From the NCBI GenBank assembly GCA_001586965.3, contig LUCW03001996.1:12501-37500 (forward strand): a stretch of 25,000 bases of DNA. The letters run 5' to 3'. Source of the stretch: Sphaeroforma sirkka. Lineage: Eukaryota; Opisthokonta; Ichthyosporea; Ichthyophonida. This document shows positions 1 through 10,608 of the stretch, in pieces. Both the position numbers and the translations under genes were made by a program. Position 1 is the stretch's first letter; the number at the start of each line of letters is the position of its first letter. The notes under the pieces were generated by a model that was not told the origin of the DNA, ran no database searches, and saw only the letters and a list, made by a program, of their open reading frames with translations.

Positions 1-751
1 ACTGTGCCACCGTCAGCTAAGTGGAACATAGGATAACTTTAAATTGTACACCTGTCGGAGGAAAATCAGTTGTGCTGGCCACTGCCATTCCACCACCGCA
101 CTTCGGGTTGGGGTTTTATATTCGTTCATATTCGCCGACTGTCAGCCAGCATCATTGTTTTCATGACCTCTCTATACTGCTGTATACACAACAATGAAGT
201 GACTGGTCTGCTTCCCGTGCACCGATGTATGGACATGTACAAGTGTGGCATCGTACGTGCTTTCACTTATGGCCATTGTCGGACTTGCTGTTATGTGGGT
301 GATCGTTGGTGCTTGGTTGCGTCCATGAACAAGTACCGGGAGGGAAAGATGATAAAAATCTTCTTACTTACTAACTACCAGTCGATGTCCTAGTTTGTCC
401 AATGCGCGAAAGTCACCCACACAGCGAATGCACTATTCGAATCAGTTTCTACTATAGCGTTGTGACCGGTTTTGTATGTTCTGCTAGTACGCGAGTAAGC
501 CCGTGGATTTGCCAGAGTGTGCATTAATGATCCAATTTAGCTAGAAACAGTTTCAAGTGTTTTTAAGTGATATCTCCTGCGTGGCTTCAGAAAAAAATCC
601 TGCGAAAAACGTCATCACGGTAAACATCTGCAACACACGCAGACGTGATAACCCACGCTCAACCTCACCTACTTAGCCGCTTCCATTCCGCTCCCTTCCC
701 CCTGTGCAGATCGGCGAAACATAAGCCACCGGTCTTCTCTGCCAAACACAG
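1..751. other. No supportable gene; possible upstream intron
   Basis: I see no exon that I can defend here. Open frames exist, for example at 70-393, but they carry no recognisable domain and have the composition of random sequence. The right end looks like the 3' end of an intron: a pyrimidine-rich stretch near 731-745 runs into CACAG at 747-751, and a second acceptor-like CTGTGCAG ends at 708. If so, one or more 5' exons of the following gene lie here unrecognised or to the left of the window. Confidence 0.4.
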
Positions 752-1295
752 GCACGGAGCAACTCCCGTATGCACCTGGTATGCCATACACAGGGTCTCA
801 CGCACCCGCGTCACAGCAAGGACACGCACCCCAACCAACGGCACGTACTATGTCGCATGGCCGAACCCCACCCTCCCAGTTTCCAGGCGCACTCACAGGC
901 GCCCATTCAGGGCCGTTGCACCTCGGAGAGCAGTTTGCGGGGTCATATCCGGGCCCACCCAATCTGGGCACACCGGCACACCCGCTTCCGCAGCATCCCC
1001 AGGCCTTGCCTATGTTGGATGGGTATTCCCACCCCGAAGGATACGCCCAGCCCCCAGAAGGATACCCCCCGCACCCAGAAGGGTACCCACCCTATGGACA
1101 CCCAGGCTACGGCCCGCCCATGCACCCAAACCAGCCACATGGACCGGGCTCGATTCGGCCGGGTTTGGGTGTTTTGGGACAGCGAGAGTATTTGAATGGC
1201 CGGGGAGCAGGCACCGTGGGAGGACATCCTAGTTACTCTCAACCCCTTCCGAGGAAAATGTACAACTACCCGCGAGGCGACCCACGATCGAGAGT
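752..1295 (+). CDS. Unknown-protein gene, first visible exon
   Basis: The acceptor CACAG ends at 751 and the donor GTATGT starts at 1296. Codons lie on positions 1 mod 3 and the exon ends with a 2-nt overhang. The product is rich in Pro, Gly, His and Tyr, with HPEGYAQPPEGYPPHPEGY-like units at about 1030-1090. The ATG at 781 has a purine at -3 and could be the true start; the in-frame residues upstream of it have the same composition, which argues for a continuing exon. The acceptor at 708 is an alternative left border. Confidence 0.6.
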
Positions 1296-2937
1296 GTATG
1301 TTGGGTGTGGCGGTGGAGGTTGTTTCGGACCATCCTCGTCGTCTCTACTGATGTACGTGTATACCTGTGTGAGTGCTTGTGCGTGTGCATGCATGTGCGA
1401 TTGTATGTGTGGGCATATGCTTGTGTGTGTGGGCATATGCTTGTGTGTGTGTTTGCGAGTTGCTAGTGTGTGTATGCGCGTTTGCGTCCATTACATCTGT
1501 GTACCTAATCTTGCCGTGTTTATGCATTTTATGGGTGTACATAGTATATACAGCCTTGTATGTCGGCTACTGCCAGCGGCAAGCCCACAGGTGCTTTGTT
1601 TAAATGTTATATTTCTAAGGATCATTTTAGGTTCAGGGCATTTTCGATGACAAGCGATCAAATGACCTCAACTATTGCTTTTAGGGTTTAGCCGAGCTGT
1701 ATTTCCACTCGTATATACTCTTGAGTGTGTATTAAGATCAGTCACTATTTATTTTTCAAAAACCTTGAACACTTTCACTCGGACAAGGACTCGCGATCAG
1801 ATTTGTATGGGGAAAAGTTGGGATTGTCGGCGGGGATATTCTAGGTTGAGTATATGCCCTTAAAAACTTCAGCCCCAGCACTAACAGTCCTCGATAGAAA
1901 TACCGAACTTCAGACTCGCCCTCAATGGCCATTTTGTGCTCGTCCCTATGGCTTGACAGTTTCTTTCTGGCCGAAGGCGCACTTCAAATAAATTTTGCAT
2001 TCACTACAGCCACCTCTATCAAATGTTATCGTTTAACGACACCATTGGGCTTTTACTCGTCAACGCAACACGTTTATTTATCAGCAAGGTACTTTTACTT
2101 CACTTCAATTTACACCACATCACCAAACCTTCAGGCCTCTAACAGTCACCGATACGCGCTAGTTTAATACTTAATTAGTTTTAAACTATTCTTTATATAC
2201 AACATATCATCAAACCTTTAGGCCTCCAACAGCCACCGATACGCACTAATTTAATACTAGATTAGTTTCAAAGAATCTCTATATACAACACAATACCACA
2301 CCTTTAGGCCTCCAACAGTCACCGATACGCACTAATTTAATACTAAACCAGCATTGAACCAGTCTCGACAGACACCCCATCACAGCACCTAACCTCTACA
2401 TAACGCCAAACTCACCCATCCCAATCCATCTCGCCATTGACCACACCACCACACCTTCAGGCCTCCACCGGTGCCCGGCGGGCCACGCGTCGGGCCGAGC
2501 GATGCCGAGTGGACACTCCACGGAGAGAGTGCCCTGGGTGCAGGCACTTGGCCTAAAGGGGGGGACCGGTACAATGAATGGTCGCATCCGGTCGCCGATA
2601 GGTTTGACGGAGGACGGGGGGAGTGGTCGCAGCCGGCGGCGGGTGCGGGTGCGGGTGCTGGGGCTGGGACCGGGTGGTCTCATGGGCCGAACTCGGCTAC
2701 GCTGGAACGCAAGCGCAAGCCGCGGGGGATTGCGTTGAATGAGATGTATGTGGCAGAAGGCATGGACGTGTGGGGGCTGTTTGTATGGGTAATAGATAGA
2801 TAGATAGATATCACCCCAGAACTGCTCGTCTTAGACACTTGTGGTGGTTCGTAGGCATGGGTGTACTAGTATCGTACTTTCTTTATAGAGTGGTGGCTGT
2901 GTGTGTCGTAAGATCACATTCGTTTACACCATTGCCG

Positions 2938-3009
<72 letters not shown>

Positions 3010-5894
3010 GCGGTGGGGGGGCATGAGTAATTTTTTTTCTCTATGCCTGAGTAGCATAGCACTGTACGAACCTTCAGTACGTATATGAGTATATAAGTAA
3101 TTTCAGTATTTTTCTGGTATCCTCTATAGCCTTCACTGCATATCACATATCTGAGTATTATATATTGTCAGTGAATACCTCTTTTCGTCCCTAACCGGCC
3201 AAGAAATCTCTAAAAGTACTCTCACAGATTCAAATATCCATATCCATAATAGTTTTTATCTACCTGGAATACACGATTTTTCCTATCACCAGTTGATGTC
3301 TTCTCATGTTATATACATAGTATCAGAATACACGTTTTTATCTGCACCAGTTTATGTCTTTTCATGTTATATACATGGTATCAGAATACATGTTTTTACC
3401 TGTCCCCAGTTTATGTATTCTCATATTACTTTCATATAAACAGAATACACATTTCTATCTGTCACCAGGTTGTATCGTCTCATGTCATACATCAGAGTAT
3501 ATCTTCTCATATCATAAGCGCACCCCCAGAATACACCTTTCTACCCGCTAGCTCAATGCAGACTTCTCATCCCCCCCTACTCTCAGGAAACCCACCGTTC
3601 GAAACGGGGTAGTGCGCACTCGCTCACTCAGTAGCTCGGCCGGCATAGGGCCGTACAGCGACGACCGACCCTTCCGCCAGGCCCAGCACAATTCACAGAG
3701 GTATTCGCAACCAGGCGCCAACTTATACGACAAGACGGATATGGGGGCTCGTTCGGGGTCTCTTCCGAGCATGGAAGCGATCTTCCAGAACGGGGCCTTG
3801 GCCGGTAGACACCCGGCTCAGAGGGTCCGGCATCTGTTGACGGGATCGCCCAAGTTTGACAGGCCCAGAAGCAAGTCCATGAGTGTGAAACAGGGCCAAA
3901 CACACACCTCCGCCCAGGGGTCTGCGCTGTCACAGGCCCAGCTGATCACCCGGCAGCTGGAATTGGCCAACCAGCGGCTGGCCGACGGGGAGATGGATAT
4001 GAATGAGAGTGCGTTTGCCCTGGGGGCACAGAGTGAGGCCGATATCCCCTCGTCCTTGCAGCTGAGTGACTTCAACTCACACATGCGCCGCAACACACAC
4101 TACGGCAGCGAAGGCAATCTGAGTCTGGGTGCCTCGGGCGTGATGGATTTCGCCACCCACTTGGCCTCCGAGGGTAGATCGTCGGTCGGTAGCCATGGCA
4201 ACGGAGCAGGAGGGGTGGCGGACCTCGCCAGTACATCTCTGGGTGATGGCGGCCTGCCTGGTAGCAGTAGTGGCCCAAACAGCAAGCGGAGTACCAGTGG
4301 CACACTCAGCCGAAACGTCAGCGGCGGTACGGGCAGCGGCAGTGCCGACAAGGTCAACGAGACCGTTGCGCGGGTACAGAACATCATGAGCCACGGGCAG
4401 ATCACCGACGAGCAGGCCTTGGCTCTGAAGGACACCCTTACGGCCCTAACTAACCTCAAGGCACTACAGGAACGCCAGGACAGTCGGGGGAGTGGGACAT
4501 CTGCCGGTGGCGGGTTAGTAGCAGGCAGTAGCGGCAGTATGAGTGGAAGTGGCGAGGTCACACCCGGGATCATGCCCGGGGGCGTGACCGGGGCGAAAGG
4601 CAGTTCGAATGTGGGTGTGCTGCCGAGCATTGGCGAGTATGTGACGGAGGTGGTGGATGTGCTCGAGGAAGCGCTGGCCAAGTTTACGTTTGCCATTAGG
4701 CCGGGGGGGGTCAAGACGGCGCCGGGTACGGGTGTTGCGGGTGCCAACCACATCACCAACCTGGCTATGCGCTCTCCCATGGGTACTATAATGGACGGCG
4801 GTAGTCTGAGCGGGAGTGTGCTCAACTCGCCTATCTTACACCGGAGTGCTATAGGCAGTCCGCAGGTGTCCCTGGAGGCACCCATCGGTCTGCCTGCGCC
4901 GCTCAACGACGGGTCGAGTGGTGTTATAGACGTCCCCTCACTGGCCAGCCTGAACCTAGCAGACTTTGACATGAACAATCTCGGCAATCTCGATGGGTTG
5001 ATCCCCGGGGCTGAGTACCCCAACGGTGGCGATAATATGCGGTCGTCCTTGAGCAGCCAGAACCTGGCGGGTGCCTCGCCAAGGGAAACCTTTTCCCCGA
5101 TGTTCGGGGATATGGGGGCAGAGCACGAGGACTTGGACCTGAATATAATGATGGATCCGTTCCTCTCGTCCGATTTGTACGGGCCTATGGGTAACGTAGC
5201 CGGGCTTGATCTCAGTACTGGACCCCTCCCAGACAGCCTGAGGGGCTCGCTGGGTAGTAATGTAGGTAATATAGGTAGTACGCCCCGCACGGCTACTATG
5301 ACCGACCCGGCTGGTCTGTCTGGCGGGGGCCTGGATGCTGGACTGGGGATAGGCATGGACGAAGACACCCACATGAACGATGCCTACAGTCCAATCGCGG
5401 GTACAGACACAACACACATGGACGCCAGTGCTAAGGCCACCCAACCACCGCAGTCTGTGGAGGGTACGGCATCGGGCGGGACTACGGGGTCTCCCCACAT
5501 GGCCGCACCTGGCGACAAAGATAGGACCGGCGCGCACCCGTTCCAACCCATCGAGACCACTACCGCCGGACTGGTCAGCCCCAGCCCTCCGCCGAGATCC
5601 ACACCTGAGGCGGGCAGCCCGAATACAGGCCAAGCATTGGAGGGGAACATGCACCTTGACGACGGCAAGAGTGTAGCAACACCTAGCAACGACCTTCCGG
5701 TGCCTCACGGCAGGTCTGGGCCTGGGTCGTCCCCCTTGGCCCGGCAGGGTCAAGTGTTTGAGAAGCCCACGAATAGCCTGGCCGGGATTCGAGGCGAGCT
5801 GATGGAGGGTGCGGTAGAGGGTATGAACGGATTGTTGGACACACTTTCTGGCTGGTCAGGCAATCCGTGGGGCTCAGAGGAGAAGAAGCAATAG
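752..5894 (+). CDS. Large low-complexity Gly/Ser/Pro-rich protein, three 3' exons, function unknown
   Basis: Not recognised. Three exons, 752-1295, 2461-2745 and 3587-5894, join with matching phases (2-nt overhang to 1-nt overhang at both junctions). The joined frame is about 1044 residues and ends at TAG 5892-5894. Both donors are GTATGT; the acceptors are CTTCAG and CTCTCAG. The N-terminal exon is Pro/Gly/His/Tyr-rich with repeated EGYPP-type units. The second has WSHP/WSQP repeats, an Ala-Gly run and a basic ERKRKPRG segment that could act in nuclear import. The third has RTRSLS and RPRSKS motifs that resemble basophilic kinase sites, short amphipathic segments (around 3943-4000 and 4355-4480) and acidic Leu/Asp-rich stretches at about 4935-5220, as seen in transactivation regions. 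A scaffold or transcription cofactor is a guess; a faint resemblance to CRTC coactivators is not enough to name it. The start is uncertain: the first in-frame ATG is 781, but the frame is open to 652. Confidence 0.75.
2120..2470 (+). repeat. 86-87 bp tandem repeat ending at a splice acceptor
   Basis: Three tandem copies share the core CCTTCAGGCCTCCAACAG (or CCTTTAGG) followed by CACCGATACGC and TTTAATAC. The GGCCTC core starts at 2134, 2221 and 2307, spacings of 87 and 86 bp. A fourth, partial copy is the CCTTCAG|GCCTCCACC at 2454-2470, which is the acceptor of the exon starting at 2461. The array therefore repeats the intron end together with the first bases of the exon. Confidence 0.85.
2461..2745 (+). 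CDS. Unknown-protein gene, second visible exon
   Basis: The acceptor CACCTTCAG ends at 2460 and the donor GTATGT starts at 2746. A single leading base completes the codon left open by the previous exon (GT+G, Val), and a 2-nt overhang is left at the end. The frame encodes a Gly-rich segment with EWSHP, EWSQP and GWSHG units, an alternating Ala-Gly run and ERKRKPRG. The other open frame across 2502-2738 is Arg-rich and does not fit the splice phases. Confidence 0.65.
2941..3006. repeat. (AT)n microsatellite
   Basis: A pure AT dinucleotide run of about 33 units in the second visible intron of the unknown-protein gene. Confidence 0.98.
3262..3545 (+). repeat. About 58-bp diverged tandem repeat at intron 3' end
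   Basis: GAATACAC or close variants recur at 3268, 3326, 3384, 3443 and 3529, each followed by TTTTTATCTG, CACCAG and TTCTCATGTTAT-like blocks. The first three spacings are 58-59 bp and later copies decay. The true acceptor region (CTTCTCATCCCCCCCTAC before 3586) shares the CTTCTCAT block, so the array runs up to the splice site. Confidence 0.75.
3587..5894 (+). CDS. Unknown-protein gene, last exon
   Basis: A 2.3-kb exon with an uninterrupted frame to TAG 5892-5894. The acceptor CTACTCTCAG ends at 3586 and one leading base completes an ATG codon with the previous exon. A second acceptor, CACTCAG ending at 3631, has the same phase. The exon is strongly GC-rich compared with its flanks. It encodes Ser/Gly-rich linkers, a GSLPSME segment, RPRSKSMS, a probable helix QLITRQLELANQRLADGEM, another probable helix around ITDEQALALKDTLTALTNL, and a C-terminus ending EEKKQ. 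Confidence 0.85.
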
Positions 5895-6867
5895 GTGTAT
5901 GCATGTATGCATGTACGTCATTTGTATACACGCACTTTATTAGTATCTGCTTGGGAGTGTGGATGGGAGTTACACACATACATTACATTTTCGCGAACCG
6001 TCGCAGGGATTCCGTAGCGGGTAGGCGCAAAGGTAGGATGAAGTAGCCAAACTCACTTTATTGTTGCCTACTTGGAGATTCAGTGATTTACCCACGCACG
6101 TTTATATAAATGCCTACACGATGTATTTAAGGGGTAGGTATAAGGAATAAGCCCATTCACCTTAGGTCACTCACTCGGCAAGTATGCACGGGGAAGAACA
6201 ATGCAAACACGTATCAAACATCTGAACACACCTGATAGATGATGAATATACACATCAGTACAGTACCGTGCTACCAGGAACATTTGCGTGTTATAAGCTC
6301 ATGCAAGGAACGTCGAACTTCGAGATCAGTATATTCCAAGCTACAGCGACCGGCCACACATCACACAACCAGGTATTGAGTGCGAATAAGGGCGTACCTT
6401 TTCGGGGGATATGCACCCATCGGGAGAGTCGGTGTCGGTGGGTGAAAGTTGGGTCTGAACCCAAAGTCCCAAGCACACACAGCACACAGGACACAAAGAG
6501 TTACACTCCCCCAGTGCAAGCGAGTGGGTGGAAGGTAGGGATAACAATAGTAACACGCACGTGCGGTGTGGTTGGGAGTCTGAATCGAACCACAGGTCAC
6601 ACCAAGGGACTAGGGCTCAAGGACCACGGATAGACCGGAGTGTCCTGTCCTGCCATGGGAAGGACTAGGGCTGATGACCAGGCTAACCTGTATTCTGCCA
6701 GCTGAGTCGGTGGGCACAGAGATGGGGTAGGTAGGTAGATAGGCGAGGACAATAGGTGGCTCGAGTCGTGACCAGTTGGTACCAGTACTCAATTGGTAAG
6801 TACTAGGATTACAGGCCAGCGACCATCGTGGCATGGCAAGTTCCGCCGGCTGGGGCTGAGACATACG

Positions 6868-6905
6868 GGTTAGGGTTCCAGGGTTTACCTAACCGTAAAC
6901 CCTAA
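6868..6905. repeat. Telomere-like motifs in inverted orientation
   Basis: GGGTTAGGGTT and GGGTTTAC (6868-6888) are followed by GTAAACCCTAA (6895-6905). GGGTTTAC and GTAAACCC form a perfect 8-bp inverted repeat with a 6-bp loop. The units resemble TTTAGGG/TTAGGG telomere repeats meeting head to head. Confidence 0.6.
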
Positions 6906-7338
6906 TATGACTGTACGACGTTAGTCAGCGCTAGTATATCACTCAGAGAGTATTGATCCGTACCTACATAGTACTCACAGCAAGGGTATACCATCACTTG
7001 AACGCACTTCCCATAGGCAGTCGGGTGTCAGAGCGGTGGAATTTGTGAACGGCACCTGAACCGCGGATACTAATAACAGAAATAGTCAGGGTTACCGGGA
7101 CGAGATAATGGGACAAGATAACGAGACAAGTGTCATCCCTGATGCACCAATAACGGCTTGCCATTGAATGGGACATTTAATAGCAGCCACAACCAGAATC
7201 AGGTCAGAATACGAACAAACAAAAAAGTACTGTAAATACTAGTAAATTGATAGCTAAATTTATACGCTCTATCGCATTCAATGTATAGAGCGGCAATCAA
7301 AAATACACCGGCTAATCTAGCACACTAACGTAGATAGA

Positions 7339-7347
7339 TATAAATAG
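7339..7347 (+). promoter_or_regulatory. TATA-box-like sequence
   Basis: TATAAATAG matches the TATA consensus and lies about 80 bp upstream of an ATG with a purine at -3 (position 7429). AT-rich flanks make chance matches likely, so this supports the small ORF only weakly. Confidence 0.2.
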
Positions 7348-7428
7348 AATACATTTGCTCATCCGAACTTTGTTCAGGCGAGTATCGGGTAAGGGGACGA
7401 GACGAGGGTTTATCGTAGTGTAACAGCA

Positions 7429-7641
7429 ATGCCTGTATTAACCAGCGATGCGATGAGTCATCAGGGGGACCTGCGTGCCGGTGGCTTGGTCAGGATGAAC
7501 ACATCGGAAGCTTGGCACAGGAGGGCTCTAGGAGAACGTAGTGACCCCATTGTCTGCAATATACAAAGCAGCAATTTACAAGAAATAAACTCTGAATGGC
7601 AACGCTTGGATTTATTGATGTGGACAGCACTTCTGCACTAA
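7429..7641 (+). CDS. Doubtful small ORF, 70 codons
   Basis: ATG at 7429 in the context ACAGCAATGC and a TAA stop at 7639-7641. The predicted peptide (starting MPVLTSDAMSHQG) has a mixed, soluble-looking composition with no low-complexity run, and a TATA-like element lies 80 bp upstream. No domain, signal peptide or membrane segment is visible. In this AT-rich intergenic DNA an ORF of this length can occur by chance, so this is a candidate only; it could also be a single exon of an unseen transcript. Confidence 0.18.
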   Translation: MPVLTSDAMSHQGDLRAGGLVRMNTSEAWHRRALGERSDPIVCNIQSSNLQEINSEWQRLDLLMWTALLH

Positions 7642-7906
7642 AAGAATGCGCCTGCAAACAGTACTAAGCTTTCGTAATTATTATGTAGGATCAGTTTATA
7701 TAAGTATCATCAGCGCATATAAGTATATACATGCGTACAAGGGTGCACGTGAGATTGTATGCACACCCACAAACACGCATATACACATATCTATGAACAC
7801 ATTTTAACCACTATGTACACATACAGGTATATCTATTTACATTTGCACACGCAAAAAAATGTATATAGGACGATACATATCTATAAATATCTATATGAAA
7901 CTAGAT

Positions 7907-8178
7907 AGGTATACGTACAATTGAATATATATATTAGCTTTACTGTCGATCTATCTGTATACCATACATACACAGACACATAGACATACACAACGCACAC
8001 ATATGTGTATCCATATATATATATATATATATTATAAAATAGGTATACGTACATTTGAATATATATATTAGCTTTTTACTGTCGATCTATCTGTATACCA
8101 TGCATACACACACACACACACATAGACATACACACGCGCACATATGTGTATGTGTCCATCCATATATATATATATATG
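7907..8178. repeat. 134-bp tandem duplication ending in microsatellites
   Basis: AGGTATACGTACA begins at 7907 and again at 8041. Both copies continue with GAATATATATATTAGCTTT, CTGTCGATCTATCTGTATAC, a CA-rich tract, CACATATGTGTAT and an AT run. They differ by small indels within the CA and AT tracts. Confidence 0.9.
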
Positions 8179-8205
8179 TTATATAAACAAAAAAAAACAC
8201 ACACA

Positions 8206-8208
<3 letters not shown>

Positions 8209-8271
<63 letters not shown>

Positions 8272-8379
8272 TATATAAAATATAAAACAAAATAAAAATA
8301 AACAAATAAATAAATAAATAAATAAAATAAATAAAATATCATATATAAAATATATTCATATATACATTCATGAACACAT

Positions 8380-8467
<88 letters not shown>

Positions 8468-8504
8468 AAACACACACATACAGTCATATACGTGTCATAT
8501 ACGT

Positions 8505-8541
<37 letters not shown>
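8209..8541. repeat. Microsatellite cluster: (AT)n, (AAAT)n, (CA)n
   Basis: (AT)n runs at about 8209-8265, 8403-8462 and 8508-8541, an (AAAT)n tract at about 8290-8337, and (CA)n at 8379-8402. Long Ile/Tyr ORFs on both strands here are products of the repeat. Confidence 0.97.
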
Positions 8542-8545
<4 letters not shown>

Positions 8546-9293
8546 ATACTATACGAATATAGTCTGATACATTATTGTACCATTATTTTGTGTGAAAGTT
8601 CGCTCTACATGGACTGAAAGGAATACCATATAAAAATTAATATATTCCTGGTTAGTGTATGATTGTCTAACAGACTGTGTCGCCCATATCGGGATAACGG
8701 GAAATGAAAATAGTAAGACGAGAAATGATAATGATAAGTTTATATCTGCAGTAGAGGGCAGCAGTTGCGCTAGAGCTGACATCAGTACAAAATTTATTAA
8801 CCCAACCATGATTGAGATTAGTACAAGGAACGTTCTTAGACGTAAATCGTTGTATGCGCCTCGGGACTACATGGGGGAAGGATAAGGGGTGGCGTAATAA
8901 AGACTGCATGACACAAATAGCAATCAGCTCTAATATACCCAAGTGCAACGACTAGTTATTGGATTTGAACAGTCTGTACGCATCTCTCTAGTTACCTTCT
9001 ACTAGAGCAGAGAGGGAATACTTACATGAATACAAGCATATGTAAACGTTATTTATATAAATATAAATAGACCAAGTATAGAGTGGTTATTTTGTTGATC
9101 GTTTTCATTCATGACCCTCTCAACCTCTCTACAAGTCGAGAGAGAGAACGAAGAAAGAACAAAATATGGCTGATCGGACTATAAACGTACGAAGGACGTT
9201 TTATTTGTTGTTTTGTAAAATGTGTGTAAATAAATAAATAAAATTGAGTTGGTGAAGTGGAATCTTGGTAACTAAGCAATTGATAGATTTGGT

Positions 9294-9446
9294 ATTCTAA
9301 TTTTAGTCTTGAACCCGAAGTTTCAAACATATACGTAATAGCCTAGACAATATTCAGGAATTTGTAGTAATTTGAAATTCGAATTTCAGTTTTCAACCCG
9401 AATTTTCAGATATACGTAATATCGTAGACAATATTCAGGAATTTGT
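9294..9446. repeat. About 81-bp diverged tandem duplication
   Basis: Copy 1 (9294-9365) and copy 2 (9377-9446) share ATTC(T/G)AATTT, CAACCCGAA or GAACCCGAA, ATATACGTAAT, GTAGACAATATTCAGG and AATTTGT in the same order. The 3' halves are nearly identical and the 5' halves are diverged. Confidence 0.85.
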
Positions 9447-9801
9447 CTTTGTTGCGTGAAAAAAGCCAAACTTTCCTTAGCGCTACTACTGTGTGCTGAG
9501 AAAAGCTGTGCCTGCCTGTGAGAAAAAAGAAAGTAAATAAATATTTCTAAAAAATTCTTGCAGAGAAATCCGACACCGACACCGTCGGCTTTCCCCTTCA
9601 CTGAAAACGCTCTTGGTGTCACATATTTTTTTAAATTTTATACTTTTGAAACACAAAAAATAAATTTACAGTCGACTGTGTATGTATATGTATATGTATA
9701 TCAATATAATTCAGCCGAGAGGTATTGTCATAACTCACAACACAAGCTGATATACTTATGTGTATTACATAGACATCCTGACTGTCGAGTAGTGCATATA
9801 G

Positions 9802-10072
9802 GAGCACTTGATAGTATTGCATACGGAAGGTGCAGGTTACTACTCTGGTAGAACCAATAAGCTTGCGTAGAATTTAACTGCCTTACAAGAAGGTAAGACT
9901 TCATATTAATTTTGTAATAGTGTGATACTAAATGTATGTGTATGAATGTTCTTTGTCCGGCGCAAATACAAGCACTCAGGGATTAATGCGTACGATATTT
10001 TACAGGTGGCTACTCTGACAGAATTTACAAGTTTGAATAGAGTAAACTGGCTTTAAAAGACTGAAAGAAACC
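9802..10072. repeat. About 168-bp spaced, strongly diverged direct repeat
   Basis: The block starting GCACTTGATAGTATTGCATAC at 9804 has a counterpart starting GCACTCAGGGATTAATGCG at 9972. Both continue through GCAGGTTACTACTCTG / ACAGGTGGCTACTCTG and a degenerate tail. By eye the identity is about two thirds. Confidence 0.5.
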
Positions 10073-10423
10073 CATTTTTTTTGTTCAGTTGTTAGCGAGC
10101 CGTATCAACTTAGTTGAATATCAATGTGTTGTTTTACCAGGTTTTGCGGTGCAGATATAGTGTTCTTATCTTCACGAGCGAAATTTAAATAGTGATGAAA
10201 TGTGCTCGTACTTATGTTAGTTCATATACGTACCATGTATATGTTTATAAGAGCTCGGTCTAAATCACTTCGCCCGGCGAATGTATGTTCACAGCTACCA
10301 TCAGGCTTTTAACGTTAAAATACTCGCTTTATAATCTGCGTACTTGTCCATGTATGAACTCAGGGCTGCATATAATTTCATATATCTATAATTTAGACTT
10401 CAAATTTGGAAGGAGTTTATACA

Positions 10424-10425
10424 CG

Positions 10426-10491
<66 letters not shown>

Positions 10492-10513
10492 CACACACAC
10501 ACACACACACACA

Positions 10514-10544
<31 letters not shown>

Positions 10545-10550
10545 TGCATG

Positions 10551-10604
<54 letters not shown>

Positions 10605-10608
10605 TATA
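10424..10608. repeat. Alternating (CA)n and (AT)n microsatellite
   Basis: Three AT runs (about 10439-10484, 10518-10545, 10566-10598) alternate with CA runs. They produce open Ile/Tyr/His frames on both strands that should not be read as genes. Confidence 0.97.

Noticed and set aside
70..393. A 107-codon ORF at the left edge
   Set aside because: No domain, random-looking composition rich in Cys and His, no supporting splice or promoter signals.
645..1242. Other open frames overlapping the Pro/Gly-rich exon on both strands
   Set aside because: Pro/Arg or His/Thr-rich shadows of the same GC-rich sequence; none keeps phase with the downstream exons.
4100..5374. A 424-codon open frame on the - strand inside the large exon
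   Set aside because: It lies antisense to the 2.3-kb coding exon. Its openness follows from the GC-rich, biased codon use of the + strand, and it has no domain of its own.
3612..5894. Identity of the unknown protein as a CRTC-type coactivator
   Set aside because: GSLP and basic-Ser motifs and an acidic C-terminal part are reminiscent, but the characteristic N-terminal CREB-binding helix was not found and the motifs are common in disordered proteins.
6582..6591. A GAATCGAACC match to a tRNA B box on the - strand
   Set aside because: The flanks do not form a T-arm stem and no matching acceptor stem or A box is found at the right distance.
8076..8567. Ile/Tyr-repeat ORFs on both strands (also at 10285-10690, 20909-21404, 22837-23320, 23607-23890, 24203-24499)
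   Set aside because: They are translations of (AT)n and (CA)n microsatellites.
8655..8948. ORFs of 76-93 codons on both strands in intergenic DNA
   Set aside because: Overlapping frames on both strands, no domain, no start or promoter context beyond chance.
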